From Cryomorphaceae bacterium (GTDB taxonomy: Bacteria > Bacteroidota > Bacteroidia > Flavobacteriales_D > Crocinitomicaceae), in NCBI GenBank assembly GCA_027485365.1, contig JAIXRD010000135.1, positions 1 through 9,356 on the forward strand: 9,356 bases of DNA, written 5' to 3'. The position numbers and the translations under genes are program-made. Positions within the stretch are counted from its first letter, which is position 1, and each line of letters opens with the position of its first letter. The notes beneath the pieces are model-generated. The model was not told the DNA's origin and searched no databases. It worked only from the letters and a program-made list of their open reading frames with translations. This document shows positions 1 to 6,203 of the stretch, one piece after another.

Positions 1-1165
1 AATGATGCAATTTATTTCCCAATCGCTCATAAATATACGGCGCATGCTGATGTTGTACTAGTCCACTGATTAAGCGATTAAACTCAGAAATTCGAATAAA
101 ATGTTCGTTTTCTCGAATCACATCCATTTCCTTGGCTACATATTGAAGCAATGCAAGATTATAAAATGTTTCCCGGTAGAATTTTAGCTTTACAAAGGAT
201 TCATTCTGTTCGTTATAAAAGTCTATCAAGTCGCTAAGAGCGATTGTTAATTCCGTTGAAAAAATGCCTTCATATTTACCTTCATTCAATAATTTTATAA
301 CCGTATCCGTAAGTAAGCCCTTCTCTGGCCATTGAACCAAAGAACCCAGGCGACGGATTGGATTAGATGTTTTACTTTTTTGTGGTAATTGTGCGTCTTC
401 AAGTCCAGATTCTTCAAATAATCTACTAACGTTTGCCCCTTGTCTAATCAAATCCGCTAAGAGGGCATCCTGACGGTGCGCAGCCTCTTGTAATTCTGTT
501 TCATGGTAGTCTTGCTCAAGTAAGGATTCTACCAACTCTATATACCGTTCTTTGGAAAGTATTCCGCAAAAATCAATTAATTGACTTCTAAAATTCCAGT
601 TTGTCTCTTCGTCTAAGTTCTTTTTCGTGTAATTTTCAACCAATTGCGTTAATGCTTGATTTTCTGCTGTGCCTACCTTGGCAAGGATTGAATCAATTAC
701 TTTTTCTAAAATGTCAGACTCATTCAGAATTACCTCGAATTCTTGCGGTAAATTCAAATCACGATTAAAAGATCGGATTAACCGAAGATTGAATTTATCA
801 ATCGTAGAGATCAAAAAATCTTCATACCCGTGAAGAATCTCCGACAATATTTCACTGGCTTTTGTAGGGAAAGAATGAACAGGCATTCCTGTGGATTCTG
901 AGATTTTTTCCATCAAACGTAAGGTGCCTTCATTCCCCTCTTTATACGTTGAAATGTCATGAAGTGCATCCAAGATTCGCTCTTTCATTTCATACGCCGC
1001 CTTGTTTGTAAAGGTCATTGCGACTAAATGACGGTATTTCCCAGCACCGCCCTGTGCGTCAAAAAGTAAGCTTAAATATTCCAGCACTAAGCGATAGGTT
1101 TTACCGCTTCCTGCCGATGCATTTAAAACAAGTAATGGGTGGGTATTTTGACTCGAAATTTCCAA
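1..1165 (-). CDS. UvrD/RecB-like (AddA-type) ATP-dependent DNA helicase, N-terminal part
   Basis: This reading frame is open without interruption from about 1201 down to the left edge; about 388 residues are visible, and the rest lies outside the window. It encodes the first part of a superfamily 1 helicase of the kind found in RecBCD/AddAB recombination nucleases, which unwind and resect double-strand breaks. Visible motifs are a Walker A, NASAGSGKT (residues 15-23), motif Ia, AMTFTNKAAYEMKERI (about 49-64), and STIDKFN (about 120-126), which matches the 'TIDsF' segment of RecB-like helicases. The visible end, YIYERLGNKLHH, lies just where the family's DEFQDTS Walker B normally begins, so motifs III-VI and any nuclease domain are not seen. 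There is no ATG before Walker A: the frame opens after a TAG at 1202-1204, and the best start is TTG at 1163-1165, with no obvious Shine-Dalgarno. The gene is divergent from the lipoprotein gene. The family is confident; AddA versus RecB is not decided. Confidence 0.88.
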   Translation of the reverse strand, partial: MEISSQNTHPLLVLNASAGSGKTYRLVLEYLSLLFDAQGGAGKYRHLVAMTFTNKAAYEMKERILDALHDISTYKEGNEGTLRLMEKISESTGMPVHSFPTKASEILSEILHGYEDFLISTIDKFNLRLIRSFNRDLNLPQEFEVILNESDILEKVIDSILAKVGTAENQALTQLVENYTKKNLDEETNWNFRSQLIDFCGILSKERYIELVESLLEQDYHETELQEAAHRQDALLADLIRQGANVSRLFEESGLEDAQLPQKSKTSNPIRRLGSLVQWPEKGLLTDTVIKLLNEGKYEGIFSTELTIALSDLIDFYNEQNESFVKLKFYRETFYNLALLQYVAKEMDVIRENEHFIRISEFNRLISGLVQHQHAPYIYERLGNKLHH

Positions 1166-1207
1166 TGGTAAAAATTTAAATGAATTCGATAAAATTAAGG
1201 TCTAATG

Positions 1208-1224
1208 ACGTAAATTTGTTACGT
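1208..1224. promoter_or_regulatory. Inverted repeat, candidate operator in the divergent promoter
   Basis: ACGTAA-ATTTG-TTACGT is a perfect 6-bp inverted repeat around a 5-bp centre. It lies between the divergent helicase and lipoprotein genes. It covers the -7-like element at 1211-1218 and the first two bases of the GTG start at 1223. This geometry would suit a dimeric repressor, but that is inference: a 6-5-6 palindrome is expected about twice by chance in 9 kb, and only its position makes it notable. Confidence 0.4.
1211..1218 (+). promoter_or_regulatory. Bacteroidota-type -7 promoter element
   Basis: TAAATTTG matches the TAnnTTTG -7 consensus of Bacteroidota primary sigma factors exactly. 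No clear TTTG -33 box lies 19-21 bp upstream. Transcription starting about 3-7 bp downstream would make the mRNA of the gene at 1223 leaderless or nearly so. It is the likely promoter of the six-gene operon that ends at 7357. Confidence 0.45.
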
Positions 1225-1969
1225 GGTACGAAACTTTTTTTATTTCATAATCTTTGGGTTGCTTTTTTCTTGTAAGCCTGATGAAGTCACGCCCCCGCCT
1301 ACGCCTGCAGAAACGGCTAGAATTACGGTAAATCCAAGCTTTGGCGCTTCACCCCTTATGTTGGACTCCATTTATCAAGGCCCCAATGGAATTCGTATCA
1401 AAGTTTCTGACATCAAGTTCTTTACTACGTTGATGTCCAACCAAAATAACACCTTCGCGGAAGTGGCATATTTCGACTATCGCGAGAAGGGAACACTATT
1501 AATTGAACAAACGCTTGATTATACGAAATTCTCATCCCTTGACTTTGTGTTGGGCGTGGATACCTCATTTAATCACGATGATCCCTCTGCGTTTCCCAAT
1601 AATAGCCCTTTAAACATAATGAATGCAGGAACCATGCATTGGGGCTGGAACAGCGGTTATATATTTATTAGTGTAGAAGGAAAGGCCGATACCTTAGCCG
1701 ATGGAATTGACAACTTTGATTTAAGTTACAGCTATCACATCGGAACTGACCTCTATCAGCAAGCCATGAGCTTCTCCAATTTAACCTGGGTTAAAACGGC
1801 GGCACACCAACATACTTTGGCGTTTAATCTAGATATGGAGTCGTTCTTTTTCAATCCATCCCAACCGATTGATATACCGAATGAGCCTTTTACTCACTCG
1901 GGTGCTGGACTAAGTGCCCTTACACAAAAAGTTGCCCTTAACTTCAAGAATGCACTTCAAGCGCAATGA
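1223..1969 (+). CDS. MbnP-family copper-binding lipoprotein
   Basis: This 248-residue exported lipoprotein matches the MbnP family, first known from methanobactin loci but widespread in Bacteroidota. The signal peptide is short (residues 1-16, hydrophobic FFYFIIFGLLFS) with the lipobox cysteine at C17; CKPDE followed by a Pro-rich linker resembles the acidic surface-export signal of Bacteroidota lipoproteins. The family pattern is clear: an N-terminal beta segment with FGASPLMLDSIYQGPNGIRIKVSDIKFF starting at F40 (key residues Y51, G53, G56), then LGVDTSFNHDDP (110-121), the hallmark MHWGWNSGYIF (138-148; W140 and W142) and SYHIGTD (170-176; H172). In the characterised system the partner di-heme enzyme MbnH converts a tryptophan of MbnP to kynurenine and the product binds copper. 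The start is GTG at 1223; the upstream in-frame ATG at 1205 is followed by TAA at 1211, so GTG is the only start that keeps the signal peptide. The stop overlaps the next gene by 4 bp (ATGA). The modified residue is inferred. Confidence 0.85.
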   Translation: MVRNFFYFIIFGLLFSCKPDEVTPPPTPAETARITVNPSFGASPLMLDSIYQGPNGIRIKVSDIKFFTTLMSNQNNTFAEVAYFDYREKGTLLIEQTLDYTKFSSLDFVLGVDTSFNHDDPSAFPNNSPLNIMNAGTMHWGWNSGYIFISVEGKADTLADGIDNFDLSYSYHIGTDLYQQAMSFSNLTWVKTAAHQHTLAFNLDMESFFFNPSQPIDIPNEPFTHSGAGLSALTQKVALNFKNALQAQ

Positions 1970-3033
1970 TTCGGCTCTTATTCATTTTACTTGGACTATG
2001 TATTGTAAGCTCCTGCGGAAAGGATAAGGTAGGGTATAAACCCACGCCATATCAGCTAAATATCCCAGCGCACTTCCCGGATATGAATATTCCTGCAGAT
2101 AATCCAATGACCGTTGAAGGCGTGGAGTTGGGAAGGTATTTGTTCTATGAAAAACGGCTGAGTGGAAATGATCAAATGAGTTGTGGTACCTGCCATACGC
2201 CGTATACTTCGTTTTCAGATTCCGCGAAATACTCTACGGGTATTGACGGCATTAAAGGAAATCGAAATGCGATGGCCTTGATTAATTTAGGTTGGGATTC
2301 TTTTTTCTTTTGGGATGGAAGAGCAACATCCTTAGAACAACAAATTTTGGAACCTGTTCCTAATCCAATTGAAATGCACTTGTCGTGGAAAGATGCCATT
2401 TCAAAGCTTAAAAAGGACACCTACTACCGCAATCAATTTTACAAAGCATTCGGTGTAGAAGATTTTGATTCTACCCACGCCGCTAAAGCGATTGCGCAGT
2501 TCATTCGCACCATGATTTCTGGCAGTAGTAAGTTTGATGTCATGTATAAAATTGAAAACAATAAACCCCTGAGTGCCTCCGAACAAGCCGTGATTATTGA
2601 TCCGGAAGAATGGGCCGGGTACGATTTATTTAAAAGCCTCAACGGCGCGGATTGTTTTCATTGCCATAACGGGCCTTTAATGCGGGTTGCTAAGTTTAGT
2701 AACAATGGGTTGGATGGAATTTTTTCCGACCTCGGTCGAGGCGCCGTAACAAACAATCCAAACGACCATGGGAAATTTAAAGTGCCCACCCTACGGAACA
2801 TTGCACTTTCTGCACCCTACATGCATGATGGACGGTTTAAGAACTTAGATGAGGTGATTGAGCACTATTCCTCAGGGATTCATACCTCGCCAACCATTGA
2901 TCCGCTCATTGAGTTTTCTAGTCAAGGAGGAGTCCAATTGGATGCCCAAGAAAAGTATTTATTGAAAAGGTTTTTAATGACCTTAACGGATAACACATTT
3001 ATAAATAATCCAGACTTTCAAGACCCAAATTAA
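1966..3033 (+). CDS. MbnH/MauG-like di-heme cytochrome c peroxidase lipoprotein
   Basis: This 355-residue di-heme enzyme belongs to the bacterial cytochrome c peroxidase/MauG family. It has a lipoprotein signal peptide with the lipobox cysteine at C17 (IVSSC). Two c-type heme sites are visible: C73-GT-C76-H77 and C230-FH-C233-H234. The family signatures FFFWDGRA (113-120, W116) and LRNIALSAPYMHDGR (276-290) are present; M286 lies where the axial methionine of the electron-transfer heme sits in classical peroxidases. The C-terminus, LTDNTFINNPDFQDP, is typical of the MbnH-like branch. Location immediately after the MbnP gene with a 4-bp ATGA overlap argues that its substrate is that protein, with oxidation of a tryptophan, rather than only hydrogen peroxide detoxification. 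Both proteins would be anchored in the envelope, after heme attachment in the periplasm. The di-heme family is certain; MbnH specificity is inferred from the neighbour. Confidence 0.9.
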   Translation: MIRLLFILLGLCIVSSCGKDKVGYKPTPYQLNIPAHFPDMNIPADNPMTVEGVELGRYLFYEKRLSGNDQMSCGTCHTPYTSFSDSAKYSTGIDGIKGNRNAMALINLGWDSFFFWDGRATSLEQQILEPVPNPIEMHLSWKDAISKLKKDTYYRNQFYKAFGVEDFDSTHAAKAIAQFIRTMISGSSKFDVMYKIENNKPLSASEQAVIIDPEEWAGYDLFKSLNGADCFHCHNGPLMRVAKFSNNGLDGIFSDLGRGAVTNNPNDHGKFKVPTLRNIALSAPYMHDGRFKNLDEVIEHYSSGIHTSPTIDPLIEFSSQGGVQLDAQEKYLLKRFLMTLTDNTFINNPDFQDPN

Positions 3034-4433
3034 TGATTGATAAACTTACCACGGAAGATAAAGCCCTTAAGATCAATTTAACGAAAGACATCTATGGGTG
3101 TTTTGCTGAGATCGGTGCCGGACAGGAAGTCGCGGCGAATTTCTTTAAAGCAGGTGGAAGCTCAGGTACTATTGCTTTTACGCATTCTGCTTATGACATG
3201 AAGGTTTCAGACGCGATGTATGGCGTGGCCAAACGCTATGTGTGTGAAGAACGCTTACTTACCATGCTTGGCGCGGAGTGCGACCAACTCATGAAAATAT
3301 TGCCACAAAAGAACAAAGAATCTCGCTTCTTTGCCTTTTGTAATACCGTGGAATCTTTGAATTATCATAAAACTAACCAAGGACAAGGTTGGGTTGGTAT
3401 TCGCTTTCAAACGACCATTGGTGGACCTTTCAATGAGATTATTCTTCACGTAAAGATGCATGATATCTCGAATAAAGCCCAGCAAGAAGCGCTAGGGATT
3501 TTAGGAGTTAACCTGATTTACGGTGCGTTTTTTCAAGCCAAAGATCACGAAGAATTTGTGAATTCCTTGGTTTCTCGTTTGCCGCGTGAACGCATGGAAA
3601 TTGACATGCTTCGTTTTACCGGACCTGATTTCGAAGACATCGATAACCGCATGATTGCTTTAAGTTTGGTGCGCAAAGGAATTACCGATGCCACCATGTT
3701 CGATTTAGCAAAAAATGTACTCCAGCCCGCCACGGCTTTATACAAGAAAAACATTCTGTTGATGCGCGGACGTTTTCGTCCGGTGACCAATGTGCATGTG
3801 GATATGATTGAGAATGGTAAAGTTTGTTTTCTTGAAGATCCGCGGGTAAAACACACCAACGTTGAAGTCATCTTTGAATTAACCTTAAAAGACCTTACGG
3901 CAGATGGTAAAATTTCAGATAAAGATTTTCTGGACCGTGCCGAATTATTGAGCTCTTTGGGATATACCGTAATGATTTCGAATTACTTGAAACATTATAA
4001 AATGGTAGAATACTTATCTGCCATTGCGAAAGGACAATTCATGGGGGTGATTCTTGGGGTATATAATTTGAGTACCATTTTCGATGAACGATATTACGAT
4101 AACCTGCCAGGGGGCTTACTTGAAGCCTTCGGAAGAGGTTTTGGTCATAATGTGAAATTGTATGTTTACCCCGCCATTGATGTAGAATCTGGTGCATTAT
4201 TAGACATGTACAACATGGAACTGCCTGCGCATTTGAAGGGCTTGATGGACTACATGGTACAAAATGATAAAATCGCACCAATTAAACATTTTAACGACAA
4301 GAACTTACACATCATGTCGGATGATGTCTTAAGTAAAATCAAAGGGGGAGCTAAACATTGGGAAGATGACGTTCCCTATGAGGCCGCACAAGCCATTAAG
4401 TTTTTCGAATTATTTGGCTATAGTAAAGCGTAG
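3033..4433 (+). CDS. Conserved cytoplasmic protein of unknown function
   Basis: This 466-residue protein has no signal peptide and no hydrophobic membrane run, so it is probably cytoplasmic. I recognise it as a member of a widely conserved bacterial family without an assigned function. From memory, relatives are often labelled 'TonB-dependent receptor' or a nucleotide adenylyltransferase; the sequence supports neither, since it has no export signal, no outer-membrane barrel character and no HxGH nucleotidyltransferase motif. Blocks that look conserved are EIGAGQE (26-32), AGGSSGT (40-46), SAYDMKVSDAMYG (52-64), QQEALGILGVNLIYGAF (150-166) and YKKNILLMRGRFRPVT (237-252). No Walker A, heme-binding or metal-cluster motif is seen. 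The ATG overlaps the previous TAA by one base (TAATG), and the WYL regulator starts 2 bp after the stop, so the gene sits tightly inside the operon. Real-gene confidence is very high; function is unknown. Confidence 0.85.
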   Translation: MIDKLTTEDKALKINLTKDIYGCFAEIGAGQEVAANFFKAGGSSGTIAFTHSAYDMKVSDAMYGVAKRYVCEERLLTMLGAECDQLMKILPQKNKESRFFAFCNTVESLNYHKTNQGQGWVGIRFQTTIGGPFNEIILHVKMHDISNKAQQEALGILGVNLIYGAFFQAKDHEEFVNSLVSRLPRERMEIDMLRFTGPDFEDIDNRMIALSLVRKGITDATMFDLAKNVLQPATALYKKNILLMRGRFRPVTNVHVDMIENGKVCFLEDPRVKHTNVEVIFELTLKDLTADGKISDKDFLDRAELLSSLGYTVMISNYLKHYKMVEYLSAIAKGQFMGVILGVYNLSTIFDERYYDNLPGGLLEAFGRGFGHNVKLYVYPAIDVESGALLDMYNMELPAHLKGLMDYMVQNDKIAPIKHFNDKNLHIMSDDVLSKIKGGAKHWEDDVPYEAAQAIKFFELFGYSKA

Positions 4434-4435
4434 CA

Positions 4436-5446
4436 ATGCCGCACATTAAAAACGCGCTTATCAGATATCGCATCATCGACCGAATGATTCGAAATCCCTA
4501 TAAGACTTACCCGAGTAAAAGCGATTTAAGAGAGGCCTGCGAGGAATCCTTGTTCGGTTCTACCTATGGTGATCACATTTGTGATTCAACCATTGAAAAA
4601 GACTTGTTTGCCATGCGCATGGAGCATGACGCTCCGATCAAATATAGCCGCAAACATGAAGGGTATTATTATGAAGACCCAGACTATACCATCAATGATA
4701 TTCCGCTTTCAGAGGACGAGTTAGAGTCGATTCGCTTCGCGGTTCAAACCCTTCAACAGTTTCAAGAAGTCCCTTATTTCAAAGAATTTGGTAGTGCGAT
4801 TGATAAAATTGCGACGCGCGTTGCCGTGGCAGGAACGGAAGGAAATGAAACATCAGCATTCATCGGCTTTGAAACGGCGTATTCCTCGATTGGGAATCAA
4901 TGGTTACCCTTGCTGCTCACCGCCATTCAAGAAAAGAAAACGTGCCACTTCACCTATGCCTCGTTTAAATCCGGGATTGCAAAAGAACGGAACGTGCTCC
5001 CTGTATACCTAAAGGAATATAGAAACCGTTGGTATCTTATTTCGTTCGACCTGGAAAAATCAGATTGGATTACCTATGCCTTGGAGCGCATGGATGGCTT
5101 AGTGGTTAACGAGGCACAACACCTACTCAAGGAAGCATTTAATCCCAGTTCCTTTTTTGCAGAAACCATCGGAATCACTACCGAAAAAAAAGCCGCTGAA
5201 CGCATAGAGCTGCGAGTAAATGACATCGCATCGAAATATATTGAATCCCAACCGCTGCATTCCTCGCAAGAAAAAATCGGAACAAACCAGTTTGTGTTAA
5301 CTGTGCAAATCAACGAGGAATTGATTCGTACTTTGCTCGGATTTATGGGGGAGTTACAGATTATCAGTCCAGCGCATTTAGTTCAAACATGGAATGAACG
5401 CATTCAAAAACAATTAAGCATAGAAACACATGGAAATATCCTTTGA
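4436..5446 (+). CDS. WYL-domain helix-turn-helix transcriptional regulator
   Basis: This is a 336-residue regulator of the HTH-WYL-WCX type. The N-terminal 80 residues are a winged-helix region (LIRYRIIDRMIRN, then a recognition segment STIEKDLFAMR at 51-61 and wing KYSRKHEGYYYEDP), as in the DeoR/PafBC-like class. The WYL domain spans about 150-230, with the signature EYRNRWYLISFD (194-205; W199-Y200-L201) and ITYALERMDGL (212-222). The C-terminal 250-336 fits a WCX extension. WYL domains bind nucleotide-type ligands or single-stranded nucleic acid in the cases studied, and such proteins act as repressors or activators. It starts 2 bp after the preceding gene and its end overlaps the next gene by 17 bp, so it is an operon member and may regulate its own operon, perhaps through the inverted repeat at 1208. 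That target is inference. Confidence 0.9.
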   Translation: MPHIKNALIRYRIIDRMIRNPYKTYPSKSDLREACEESLFGSTYGDHICDSTIEKDLFAMRMEHDAPIKYSRKHEGYYYEDPDYTINDIPLSEDELESIRFAVQTLQQFQEVPYFKEFGSAIDKIATRVAVAGTEGNETSAFIGFETAYSSIGNQWLPLLLTAIQEKKTCHFTYASFKSGIAKERNVLPVYLKEYRNRWYLISFDLEKSDWITYALERMDGLVVNEAQHLLKEAFNPSSFFAETIGITTEKKAAERIELRVNDIASKYIESQPLHSSQEKIGTNQFVLTVQINEELIRTLLGFMGELQIISPAHLVQTWNERIQKQLSIETHGNIL

Positions 5447-6203
5447 AATTAACCAAGGCATCGCTTGGATCAAGTTAAACCGACCGGAAGTATATAACGC
5501 ATTTAATCGAAGCATGGCTTTGCAAATGCAAGCGGCCTTGGATGAAGCTGCACAAGATGAAGCGGTGCGTGTTGTGGTAATAACCGGCAATGGAAAGGCG
5601 TTTAGCGCGGGTCAAGATCTTGGGGAAGCGGTTGCGCCCGATGGTCCCGGTTTAGAACGAATTCTTTCTGAACATTATAATCCCATCATTAAAAAAATCA
5701 GTGCGCTTGCTAAACCGGTAATAGCCCTAGTTAATGGCGTTGCTGCAGGGGCAGGGGCAAACATCGCTTTGGCGTGTGATATTGTTTTGGCACATGAACA
5801 GGCCAGTTTCATTCAAGCCTTTTCGAAAATTGGCTTAATACCCGACTCGGGGGGTACGTATTTGCTCCCACGCTTGATCGGTTCGCAAAAAGCCTTAGCC
5901 TTAATGATGACTGGCGATAAAGTGAGCGCTCTAGAAGCGGAACGCATGAATATGATTTACAAGGCCGTACCGGCCGCGGATTATGATCAGGTAACCAATG
6001 CCTTCATTTCCAACCTGGCAAGCATGCCGACAAAGGCCTTGGCCTTAACCAAGCAGGCGGTTCAGTTGAGTTGGTTTCAATCCATGGATGAACAATTAGA
6101 GACGGAATTAAATTTACAGGTTGAGGCCGGAAATACCGCTGATTTTAAAGAAGGGGTCCAGGCTTTCTTAGAGAAACGAAAACCAAATTTTACAGGAAAA
6201 TAA
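5430..6203 (+). CDS. paaG: PaaG-like enoyl-CoA isomerase (crotonase family)
   Basis: This 257-residue crotonase-fold enzyme resembles PaaG (1,2-epoxyphenylacetyl-CoA isomerase) of the aerobic phenylacetate pathway. The match includes FSAGQDL (58-64), EHYNPIIKKI (81-90), NGVAAGAGA (102-110), FSKIGLIPDSGGTYLLPRL (131-149) and the terminal FLEKRKPNFTGK. The two glutamates of true enoyl-CoA hydratases are absent: N111 sits at the first position and F131 at the second. D139 sits at the catalytic aspartate of PaaG. This argues for isomerisation of a double bond or epoxide rather than hydration. The ATG at 5430 lies inside the end of the WYL gene (17-bp overlap), and the stop shares one base with the ATG of the dehydrogenase gene (TAATG), so translation is probably coupled. 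No phenylacetyl-CoA oxygenase genes are in the window, so the actual substrate is open; the isomerase family is well supported. Confidence 0.88.
   Translation: MEISFEINQGIAWIKLNRPEVYNAFNRSMALQMQAALDEAAQDEAVRVVVITGNGKAFSAGQDLGEAVAPDGPGLERILSEHYNPIIKKISALAKPVIALVNGVAAGAGANIALACDIVLAHEQASFIQAFSKIGLIPDSGGTYLLPRLIGSQKALALMMTGDKVSALEAERMNMIYKAVPAADYDQVTNAFISNLASMPTKALALTKQAVQLSWFQSMDEQLETELNLQVEAGNTADFKEGVQAFLEKRKPNFTGK

Noticed and set aside
1205..1213. Upstream in-frame ATG for the MbnP-like gene
   Set aside because: ATG at 1205 is followed after one codon by TAA at 1211-1213, so it cannot start the gene; GTG at 1223 is used instead.
3545..3871. 108-codon minus-strand open frame within the unknown-function gene
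   Set aside because: It lies wholly antisense to a well-conserved coding region, and its translation is low in complexity (Ser/Arg/Lys-rich) without a recognisable domain; the other antisense frames at 2172-2642, 3255-3485, 4039-4281, 5074-5313, 6190-6602, 6800-6988 and 7713-7979 are rejected for the same reason.
3033..4433. TonB-dependent receptor as the function of the 466-residue protein
   Set aside because: It has no signal peptide, plug domain, TonB box or barrel C-terminus, and it is much shorter than real receptors.
4788..5012. 74-codon plus-strand frame inside the WYL gene
   Set aside because: It is an alternate-frame shadow of the WYL-domain coding sequence, with no domain or start context of its own.
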